From: an uncultured bacterium
GTDB taxonomy: Bacteria; Bacteroidota; Bacteroidia; CAILMK01
NCBI GenBank assembly: GCA_903835275.1
Contig: CAILMK010000750.1
Span: 1-12,656, forward strand
Reading direction: 5' to 3'
DNA: 12,656 nt
Within the stretch, counting starts at the first letter, position 1; the number at the start of each line of letters is the position of its first letter. Below the pieces are notes generated by a model. That model was not told the DNA's origin, did not search any database, and saw nothing but the letters and a program-made list of their open reading frames with translations. This document shows, piece by piece, positions 6,337 to 12,656 of the stretch. The translations under genes were made by a program, and so were the position numbers.

Positions 6337-6882
6337 TTATTTAACTGGAACGGAAATATCTACATTGATCTTGTCGGGCATATCCCTTCTTTGTTTCGCA
6401 TTCACTTTGTCAACATGGTATTCCTTGGGGTTGATGCTGAAGTGACCTTTGAAAGTAACATCCTCTCCGGTTTTTTCAAGTGTGAAAGGAATGACGATTG
6501 TATGGCTGATACCTTTGATGGTTAGTTCTCCTTCAGCTTCATATCCGGTGCCGGTTTTCCTGACAGCAGAAGAAACAAAATTGATAGTACCGTTATTTTT
6601 AACATCCAGGGCATCTTCATCCTTCGCTTCCTTATTCATCACACCATTCCCTGTATTGATTGTATTGACATCTATCATTCCGGAAAGCTTTGATTTTTCA
6701 GGGTGTGCTTCATCAAAAATGATATTCGCCTTTAAGCCCTTGAAGTTACCCGTAATCTTTTTCCCGGAAAATTTAATTTCATAAGTATCATCCTTTACAG
6801 TCCAGTAGATGGAATGAACAGCGGCATATGCCGAGATGCTCAGGAGAACGAGAAAACCGAAAATTATTTTTGTACGTTTCAT
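6337..6882 (-). CDS. YceI-family secreted lipocalin-like protein
   Basis: A 181-residue protein. Residues 1-20 form a signal peptide (KRTK, hydrophobic core, then SAYA before the probable cut). The mature part matches the YceI family: an opening strand around W27, FSGKKITGNFKGLKANIIFD, a SGMIDVNTINTG strand, F-V-S-S, then GELTIKGISHTIVIPFTL, and a final strand pair ending in VDISVPVK. YceI proteins have an elongated lipocalin-like barrel in the periplasm that binds long isoprenoid lipids such as quinone or polyprenol; members are linked to stress or acid response and electron-carrier handling. The length is usual for the family, so it looks complete. It is the first gene of a two-gene minus-strand operon with the four-helix membrane protein. 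The exact ligand cannot be read from the sequence. Confidence 0.88.
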   Translation of the reverse strand: MKRTKIIFGFLVLLSISAYAAVHSIYWTVKDDTYEIKFSGKKITGNFKGLKANIIFDEAHPEKSKLSGMIDVNTINTGNGVMNKEAKDEDALDVKNNGTINFVSSAVRKTGTGYEAEGELTIKGISHTIVIPFTLEKTGEDVTFKGHFSINPKEYHVDKVNAKQRRDMPDKINVDISVPVK

Positions 6883-6903
6883 AAATTTAAAAAATCAATA
6901 GTG

Positions 6904-6933
6904 CGAAGTTAGTGAATTCATTTATTCCGGCAA
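6904..6933 (-). promoter_or_regulatory. Probable promoter of the yceI-like operon
   Basis: On the minus strand TTG (complement of 6931-6933) is followed after 19 bases by TAACTTCG (complement of 6904-6911), one mismatch from TAnnTTTG. Transcription would begin about 15 bases upstream of the ATG at 6882. Supported by motif and position only. Confidence 0.4.
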
Positions 6934-7013
6934 TGCCTTATAGCTTGCGAGAGTCCTAAAAATAATACTTTCATGTAATTGAATAGCAAGCGAATTAGAG
7001 CTAATATTGTGTT

Positions 7014-7021
7014 TATATTTG
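7014..7021 (+). promoter_or_regulatory. Probable -7 element for the small-protein/T9SS-protein operon
   Basis: TATATTTG is an exact match to TAnnTTTG. No TTG lies at the usual distance upstream. Transcription from here would start near 7028, which argues that the real start codon of the next gene is the ATG at 7065 and not those at 7029 or 7035, which would be almost leaderless. Confidence 0.4.
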
Positions 7022-7064
7022 GGTAGGTATGCAAATGAATTTTAAAGGAGTACGGGAATTTTGT

Positions 7065-7481
7065 ATGAAAGCATCTCTTTTATCAATGCTTTTCATGCTG
7101 CTTATGTTTAGCGGATATGGGCAGACTAAATCAAAGTTGCACAAAGAAAAAGACTCAAAACAATATCTTTCTTCGCATCCTGTTTGGATTCAATGCATTG
7201 ATAGTCAGCATGCGCTCCTTAGATATGCTCAATATGCTTTTGATGCTTATTGGCAGGGGAAAGAAAGACCGCTTAATGAAGAAGGTGAGGATGGGGGAAA
7301 AGAAGGATTTGAAGGCGAAGGACGTGAGAATATTCAATATTCTATAGAATACAAACGCTTCCGGGACTGGGAGGCGAAAGTCAAAAATATGATTGGCGAG
7401 GATGGGCGTGTACTCACAGTTGAAAAACAAATCGAAATCTGGGAACAAGTCCAAAGGGAAAAGGAGGAGCAGTCAAAGTGA
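7065..7481 (+). CDS. Small secreted acidic protein of unknown function, coupled to the T9SS propeller protein
   Basis: A 138-residue protein from the ATG at 7065. I prefer this start because it begins exactly at a signal peptide (MKASLLSMLFMLLMFSG, cut near GYGQ). The ATGs at 7029 and 7035 would put 10-12 extra residues ahead of it. AAAGGAG at 7044-7050 is a possible but distant ribosome site. The mature chain has HPVWIQCIDSQHALLRYAQYAFDAYWQGKERPL, apparently helical, then a Glu/Gly-rich stretch (EEGEDGGKEGFEGEG), and ends in helical, charged sequence (EIWEQVQREKEEQSK). I recognise no family. Its TGA overlaps the GTG start of the large T9SS-sorted gene by 4 bases, so the two are one operon and the small protein may be a partner or assembly factor of the large one. 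This role is inferred from linkage alone. Confidence 0.75.
   Translation: MKASLLSMLFMLLMFSGYGQTKSKLHKEKDSKQYLSSHPVWIQCIDSQHALLRYAQYAFDAYWQGKERPLNEEGEDGGKEGFEGEGRENIQYSIEYKRFRDWEAKVKNMIGEDGRVLTVEKQIEIWEQVQREKEEQSK
7461..7469 (+). promoter_or_regulatory. Strong Shine-Dalgarno site for the 1,258-residue T9SS protein
   Basis: AAGGAGGAG lies 8 bases before the GTG at 7478, inside the last codons of the upstream small gene. It decides the GTG start and supports translational coupling through the GTGA overlap. Such strong sites are uncommon in Bacteroidota, where most genes have none. Confidence 0.7.
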
Positions 7482-10400
7482 AACATATTTTATTCCTTCT
7501 TCTTTTCTTAATTTTAATTTGTAAGGTGATTTCTGCACAAACGGCATCGTTCAGCCAGACTATGCCGGTGAAACTGGATATATTTCCGGGTAGTGGTATG
7601 GGCCATGTGGACCAAGTGGTTTTTCATCCTACGGATAGCAATATAATTTTTGTCGTAAGCTGGATGGGCGGAGTATGGAGAAGTGGGAACAAAGGTGCAT
7701 CCTGGGAGCCTGTTTCAGATCAGTTGCCGGCATCCAAGGGGTACGGTATGGCGATCAATCCTGTCAATCCTGATATTATGTATCTGCTTACAGATATTGG
7801 ATTGTGGAAGACGTTGAACGGGGGTAAGGCATGGAATCAACTTGATAAAAATACTTTTGGTTTTTCATTTGGTGGTTCAGTTATTGTTGATCCTACAGAT
7901 ACAGGGACCATAGTAGTTGCCACTTTTAAAGGAATATATAAATCCAGGAATTCAGGCGCAAGCTGGAAAAATAAAAGTAAAGTGGCAGACACTTTTTCAG
8001 GCATTCTGGCAAAGCCGGGGGGAGGCCGCTGTCTTTATGGATGGTCAAGCCATAATTATTATGTTTCCAATGATTTTGGTGAGAGTTGGAAACAAAGGAA
8101 TCTTGATAGTACAAAATATTTTATCGGTGCTATGATGGCAGTAACTCCAGCTGATTCCAATCTGGTTTATGCGTTTACGATTGGAAGTAACAGACTCTTC
8201 GGAGGGCTGTTCAGGTCCACTGATGGGGGCACTAGTTTTAAAATGCTTTGCAATAAACCCAATATAACAGGATACAGTCAGGATGGTTCCTCTCTTGATG
8301 GACTGGGGCCTTATAATATGGCTATTGCAGCCGATCCTAAAAGGGGAAGTGTTTTGTATATTGGAGGTATTAACATTTGGAAATCCATTGATTCCGGGCA
8401 TACTTTTAAAAATTGCAATTACTATGGCACAGGTGTACATTGCGATAAGCATGGCCTTGCATTTTCACCATTTAATAACCGGGATATTTATGTTAATCAT
8501 GATGGTGGGGTAAGCGTATCTCATGACAGTGGAACAACATGGACCAGTATTAGTGATGGCCTCTGTGCCGCCCAGTTCTATACATTGGGTCAGAGTGTAA
8601 CGAGAAGGGAAATATGTGTCGGAGGGCTTCAGGATAACGGTGTGGAATTATACCATAATAGAAAAACCACTACTATTGATGGAGGAGATGGAGTATGGGA
8701 TTATGTTTTTGACCCTTCGGATACAGATTTATTTTATGTTGACGATTTGGGAGAAAGGGAAAGTGTTAACACAGGGGCCGCAAATTATATCGGTTTCCTG
8801 GGCAAGCTTACATTCAGCAGGGATAGCAATGTGGCTTATTGCGGACAATATCATTTATTGCGCAGTATAAATATGAAGGCCAAACCAGCTTCCATTAAGT
8901 GGACACAAATAGGAGATAGTACAGGGACGATCACTTCAATTTCCGTTTCAAAAAAATCCAATAACCTGCTTTATTATATTTCCACGGATTCGTACCGTTG
9001 CGATAATGCATTGGCATTGAAACCAAAATTTACAAAAATCACATTGCCGAGTGCAATTAACTATACTCCTTCACAGGTGATAGCAAGTCCTTTTGATTCA
9101 AATACCGTATATATATCTGCAAGTAAATACTTGTATGTCTCCAAAGATAAAGGCAAGACATGGACTGACATCAGCAATGGATTACCTGCAGTAAATATCA
9201 TGAAATTCATTATTGATGAATATGATCCGGACACAGGTATTTATGCCGCCACATATATAAGCGTGTACTATAGGAATAATAAACTCAAAAAGTGGAAACT
9301 GTTTTCAGCTTCCATGCCAACCGTGGCAAGTACCATGGATATGGAAATATATAACGACAGCACTCCCAATAGTTGCCTTCGTGTAGCTACTTATGGAAGG
9401 GGTATCTGGCAAAGCAGTTTGTACCGTGATCTTTACAGGACACCCAAGGCCGATTTTGAAGTAAACGGCAGCTCATATAAACAATGTTCCGATGTTTATT
9501 TTTTGAATGACCTGAGTCAGGGTGCTGTTACAAAATGGCAATGGTATATTTATCCAAATACCGGATACAGGTATATCAACGGTACCGATAGCAACAGCCG
9601 CAATCCTGAATTATTATTTACAGGAACCGGATATTATCAGGTAAGTTTGAAAGCAAGTAATCCGGGGGGCAGCGGTATTGCTACAAGGAGCCTGCGGATT
9701 TCCACACTGAATCTTGCATCAGGATGTGCTCCGAAAACCTCCTTTCCCGGGAATAAAAATTCAGGAATCGCCCGGTTCGAATTAAATGATATTGATAATA
9801 CTCCCACCAGTGCCAAGGCTGATTTTTCGTGTGATTTTTCCACTATTGTAAGGCCGGGTGGTACGTATACAGCTTATGTAACAACAACTACATATTCCTA
9901 CTCACAATATTCAAAATTATATATTGATTACAATAATAATGGAGTGTTCACTGATCCCGGAGAGGACGTAGGCAGTGTAAGTGGATTTGGCAGGCAGGCC
10001 ATTACCTTTACAGTTCTCAGGACGGGATTTGTAAAAGATACATTTTTGCGGATGCGCATCATAAGCGATAATAAAAAAATAGGAGGACCTTGCAACAAAC
10101 TTGATGGTGGAAATTATCAGGATTATGCGATAATGATAGATACGATTCCCCCGGTAATAATAGTTCATGCGGCCGATACTACAAGCTCCACCTACAAGGC
10201 CGTATTTACTGCAAATATGCCTGTATTTGGTTTTGATTCATCCATGATTAAAATATCAAATGCATCATTAAGTAATTTCAGACAAACAGATCCGCAAACC
10301 TATGTAGCAGATATCCGTCCACAAATAAACAGGTCATCGATTTTTATCAATATCCTTGCTGATACTTTCCGGAGTTTAACAGGAATAAAAAATATTGCTT

Positions 10401-11254
10401 CAAGTGATTCCACTTATTTCTTTCTTGGGTTTAAAAATTACGATTTAAGTATTAAGCCTGTGACGAAATATATAGTAAATGGAGCACACGGGGATAATTA
10501 TTCTTTTTCATTACCGTATTTATCACTGAGAAATTCGCTCATTTCGCACTTTACATTAAGTGATACTTCACTTTCTTATTTCAATTCTGTTTTACAGAAA
10601 GCGGATACAACGGTTAATGATTTTACAAATGCTGTGGTATATAAAATTGTTGCGAAAGACACTACACTTTTCATGCTGGATACTGTGTTTGTGGATATTC
10701 ATAAGGATACTACCTGCACATTGACGTATTACGGTTTTAAAACTCCTTTTGCTTCAGGAAAAATATTTGGTGATTCCGTGGAAGTGCTTTTGCCAACAGG
10801 AACGAATGTAACAAAACTTATAGCGAATTATAAAACTGCCAACACTTCAAAAGTCAGCGTTAATGCAAGTACCCAGCAAAACGATACCACCGTTAATGAT
10901 TTCACAAATGCACTTCCCTATTTAGTTACCGCACAGGATACTTCCTATCATAAACTATACAATGTATCTGTTATGCTTGTAACGATAACGGGAAAATTAC
11001 AACCGGCGGACCAAAATGAATTTTTTTGTGTATATCCAATTCCGGTTCATGATGAATTGAATATTGATTTCTCATCTTCTGCAAAACATCTTCAACTAAG
11101 CCTGCTGGATGAACAGGGAAAAGAAGTTATTTCACAGGAAATAAATGGCAATAAAAGAGCTAGCATGAATATGAGTTCCCTGCCCGCGGGAATATATTAT
11201 TTACATATAGATTCAAGAGGCAAGAGTTATTCCCGCAAAGTAGTGAAAGAATAA
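7478..11254 (+). CDS. Large T9SS-exported surface protein: Asp-box propeller, PKD, GEVED, Ig-like domains, sorting domain
   Basis: 1,258 residues. Residues 1-20 are a signal peptide (KHILFLLLFLILICKVISAQ). Residues 30-650 form a sortilin/BNR-type propeller region with at least eight Asp-box motifs of the form S-x-D-x-G-x-T-W, for example RSTDGGTSF, VSHDSGTTW and VSKDKGKTW. Then come a PKD-like domain (656-742, starting PKADFEV), a GEVED-type domain (about 778-887, LYIDYNNNGVFTDPGEDV), and an Ig-like domain resembling Big_12 (about 890-985, VFGFDSSMIKISNASLSNF). Two related Ig-like modules follow (about 1004-1079 and 1080-1170), each with DTTVNDFTNA. The end is a T9SS type A sorting domain (about 1184-1258; VYPIPVHDELNIDF, LDEQGKEV, LPAGIYYLHI). 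Proteins of this design are exported through the outer membrane by T9SS and anchored or released. Binding or adhesion is likely, but no enzyme active site is evident. The GTG start is fixed by the signal peptide and a strong ribosome site. The stop lies one base from the stop of the converging dacB. Confidence 0.9.
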   Translation: MKHILFLLLFLILICKVISAQTASFSQTMPVKLDIFPGSGMGHVDQVVFHPTDSNIIFVVSWMGGVWRSGNKGASWEPVSDQLPASKGYGMAINPVNPDIMYLLTDIGLWKTLNGGKAWNQLDKNTFGFSFGGSVIVDPTDTGTIVVATFKGIYKSRNSGASWKNKSKVADTFSGILAKPGGGRCLYGWSSHNYYVSNDFGESWKQRNLDSTKYFIGAMMAVTPADSNLVYAFTIGSNRLFGGLFRSTDGGTSFKMLCNKPNITGYSQDGSSLDGLGPYNMAIAADPKRGSVLYIGGINIWKSIDSGHTFKNCNYYGTGVHCDKHGLAFSPFNNRDIYVNHDGGVSVSHDSGTTWTSISDGLCAAQFYTLGQSVTRREICVGGLQDNGVELYHNRKTTTIDGGDGVWDYVFDPSDTDLFYVDDLGERESVNTGAANYIGFLGKLTFSRDSNVAYCGQYHLLRSINMKAKPASIKWTQIGDSTGTITSISVSKKSNNLLYYISTDSYRCDNALALKPKFTKITLPSAINYTPSQVIASPFDSNTVYISASKYLYVSKDKGKTWTDISNGLPAVNIMKFIIDEYDPDTGIYAATYISVYYRNNKLKKWKLFSASMPTVASTMDMEIYNDSTPNSCLRVATYGRGIWQSSLYRDLYRTPKADFEVNGSSYKQCSDVYFLNDLSQGAVTKWQWYIYPNTGYRYINGTDSNSRNPELLFTGTGYYQVSLKASNPGGSGIATRSLRISTLNLASGCAPKTSFPGNKNSGIARFELNDIDNTPTSAKADFSCDFSTIVRPGGTYTAYVTTTTYSYSQYSKLYIDYNNNGVFTDPGEDVGSVSGFGRQAITFTVLRTGFVKDTFLRMRIISDNKKIGGPCNKLDGGNYQDYAIMIDTIPPVIIVHAADTTSSTYKAVFTANMPVFGFDSSMIKISNASLSNFRQTDPQTYVADIRPQINRSSIFINILADTFRSLTGIKNIASSDSTYFFLGFKNYDLSIKPVTKYIVNGAHGDNYSFSLPYLSLRNSLISHFTLSDTSLSYFNSVLQKADTTVNDFTNAVVYKIVAKDTTLFMLDTVFVDIHKDTTCTLTYYGFKTPFASGKIFGDSVEVLLPTGTNVTKLIANYKTANTSKVSVNASTQQNDTTVNDFTNALPYLVTAQDTSYHKLYNVSVMLVTITGKLQPADQNEFFCVYPIPVHDELNIDFSSSAKHLQLSLLDEQGKEVISQEINGNKRASMNMSSLPAGIYYLHIDSRGKSYSRKVVKE

Positions 11255-11255
11255 A

Positions 11256-12656
11256 TCACTCCGAAAGTGCGACGAGTAATTTTTCAATTTTCATTTTTAC
11301 CGAATAGGCGGATTCCGAATAATTATTGATGATAAATGAAAAACTGAAATCCTGTCCTTCCTTGCTGCGTACATAACCTGCATAACTCCTCACACGCGTC
11401 ATATAGCCGCTCTTGGCGCGCATATTCTCCTGCGCGGGCGTTCCTTTGCCAATATTAAAAAGAGAGCCGCTGACGCCCGCCACAGGAAGCGAGGCGTAAA
11501 AATCCTTATAGGCTTTATCATTCCGCATCTGGTGCATTGCTGTGGCAAACTGTTCCGCCGTGATGGCATCGTAGCGTGAAAGTCCGCTGCCATCCAACAG
11601 GAATAATCCGCCGAGGTTCACTCCGCGGTCCTGCCAGAATTTTTTCAATACGCGCAATCCTTCCTCTGTGCTTCCCTTGCTGTTTACTTTTTTCCCGATC
11701 TCTTTTAATAAAGATTCAGCATATAAATTTATGCTCAGCAAATTTGTAAACATTACTATCTGGTGTAGTGGGGGAGAGTTTAAAGTAAAAAGATATTTTC
11801 TCGCTGATGTATCAGGGGTTTGTTTCTTTTCATCCAGTAAATAATATGTGGTAGCCAGTGGTGCTGCAGCATCTTTTCCAAATCGTGCAGAGAGCATTTG
11901 CGCACACAAAAGTGCCGGATCGGGTAGGGAGCCCTTGATGCAAAACAGCGTATCACCGGGAGGAATGGTACCACGCAAATACCGCAGGCATGTATAGGGC
12001 GCACCGTAGATATAACCGTTATCAGGGCATCCCTTCGGACCTGCAAGAATATCATCGTAGCAAACAAAATCAGGAATGGACGGATAAGTATGAGAAAATT
12101 TTGTGCTGTCACCGGGATTTTTCCCTTGCTTCAAATAAAGGTTATACTGGTTCTCGCGGAAGTTCAATCCACTCGGCCCTGCACCGTAGTAATTGGCAAT
12201 ATCATCCCATGCCCAGGCGTTTGGCTGCATTGCTTTTTCATAATGGCTCGCATCAGCAATGATGCGTCCCTGTATTTTTTTTATTCCCGCTTTCCGGAGG
12301 GCAATTTCAAAAGCATCCGTTACCTGGTTTTCATCTTTTACACCGGGTATCCTGTTAAAACCAAGGGTAGGATCTCCACCGCCGATGATATAAACGTCTC
12401 CATTCAGTACCCCCTGTTTTGAAATTGTGCCTTTGTATGCGAGCCTTGTTTTGAAAGTATAATCGCCACCCAGGATGGAGAGTGCTGCCCCGGTGGTCAA
12501 TATCTTGGTGGTGGATGCCGGTTGCAGACTTCTTTTTTCATCCAATGCAGCAACTGTTTCCCCGCTTTTATCAGAAATAAGGCAGAAGCCCCAGCCGGCA
12601 TGTTGCAGTGCCGTATCCTCCTTAAACGTATTTAAAATTGAATTTATTTTTTCTAC
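11256..12656 (-). CDS. dacB: D-alanyl-D-alanine carboxypeptidase/endopeptidase, PBP4 (peptidase S13) family; N-terminus beyond the window
   Basis: 466 codons are visible and the frame remains open to the right edge, so the start and signal peptide are missing. Reading back from the edge gives VEKINSILNTF, then LQHAGWGFCLISD, a normal PBP4 beginning; a TTG at 12545 is therefore internal and not the start. All three penicillin-binding motifs are present: S-T-T-K in LQPASTTKILTT (Ser at 12513-12515), S-I-N in LLSINLYAE (Ser at 11733-11735) and K-S-G in MRAKSGYMTR (Lys at 11412-11414). GGGDPTLG and the inserted domain between the first two motifs also fit. The enzyme acts in the periplasm, trimming the terminal D-Ala of peptidoglycan stem peptides and/or cutting D-Ala-mDAP crosslinks. 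It should bind beta-lactams through the active-site serine. It ends with TGA and converges on the T9SS gene with one base between the stop codons. Confidence 0.93.
   Translation of the reverse strand, partial: VEKINSILNTFKEDTALQHAGWGFCLISDKSGETVAALDEKRSLQPASTTKILTTGAALSILGGDYTFKTRLAYKGTISKQGVLNGDVYIIGGGDPTLGFNRIPGVKDENQVTDAFEIALRKAGIKKIQGRIIADASHYEKAMQPNAWAWDDIANYYGAGPSGLNFRENQYNLYLKQGKNPGDSTKFSHTYPSIPDFVCYDDILAGPKGCPDNGYIYGAPYTCLRYLRGTIPPGDTLFCIKGSLPDPALLCAQMLSARFGKDAAAPLATTYYLLDEKKQTPDTSARKYLFTLNSPPLHQIVMFTNLLSINLYAESLLKEIGKKVNSKGSTEEGLRVLKKFWQDRGVNLGGLFLLDGSGLSRYDAITAEQFATAMHQMRNDKAYKDFYASLPVAGVSGSLFNIGKGTPAQENMRAKSGYMTRVRSYAGYVRSKEGQDFSFSFIINNYSESAYSVKMKIEKLLVALSE

Noticed and set aside
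6449..6784. 111-codon plus-strand open frame
   Set aside because: It is antisense to the well-supported YceI-like gene, with low-complexity Ser/Val/Pro composition and no recognisable domain.
12543..12545. TTG as the start of the D-Ala-D-Ala carboxypeptidase
   Set aside because: The frame stays open to the window edge and encodes typical PBP4 sequence (HAGWGFCLISD) upstream, so this codon is internal.
1..12656. CRISPR array, prophage, transposon, toxin-antitoxin or defence island
   Set aside because: No regularly spaced repeats, terminal inverted repeats, transposase/integrase-like proteins or toxin-antitoxin pair were seen. The Fic-like gene has no partner antitoxin and no active site.

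Overview
The window looks like a chromosomal segment of a Bacteroidota bacterium, probably of the Chitinophagales/Sphingobacteriia type. The evidence is a protein with a type IX secretion (T9SS) C-terminal sorting domain, a two-component-regulator-propeller histidine kinase, TAnnTTTG-type -7 promoter elements, and the general lack of Shine-Dalgarno sites. The content is mostly housekeeping plus cell-envelope and signalling genes. I see no transposase, integrase, phage gene, CRISPR array, tRNA or rRNA.

Left part (1-1925). The last 22 codons of dnaK are followed by a short degenerate heptamer repeat and a strong hairpin terminator that can also work in the opposite direction. Converging on it is a lone paaD-type gene (MIP18/DUF59 domain plus a Cys4 zinc ribbon), with a good Bacteroidota promoter. 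Divergent from paaD is a Fic-fold protein with a C-terminal winged helix. Its catalytic HPFxxGNGR motif has been replaced, so it is probably a pseudo-enzyme or transcription regulator.

Middle part (2023-5891). A classical two-component pair: a very large periplasmic-propeller sensor kinase (14 blades, Y_Y_Y domain, one membrane segment, HisKA_3 and HATPase) and a NarL/LuxR-type response regulator. The kinase carries one in-frame TGA at codon 51, in place of the glycine expected in its first blade. The other roughly 1,000 codons, including every kinase motif, are intact. Either this is a fresh nonsense mutation or sequencing error, or the sensor is made only as a version without a signal peptide.

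Right part (5944-12656). A two-gene minus-strand operon (secreted YceI-like protein, then a four-helix membrane protein starting directly after its stop) faces away from a two-gene plus-strand operon. The latter holds a small secreted acidic protein and a 1,258-residue T9SS-exported propeller/PKD/GEVED/Ig-like protein; the two reading frames overlap by 4 bases behind a strong Shine-Dalgarno site. The big gene converges, with one base between stop codons, on a D-Ala-D-Ala carboxypeptidase/endopeptidase (PBP4 family) that runs off the right edge without its N-terminus.

The best candidates for new biology are the degenerate Fic-winged-helix protein and the single-nonsense giant sensor kinase. 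No complete novel system is obvious.
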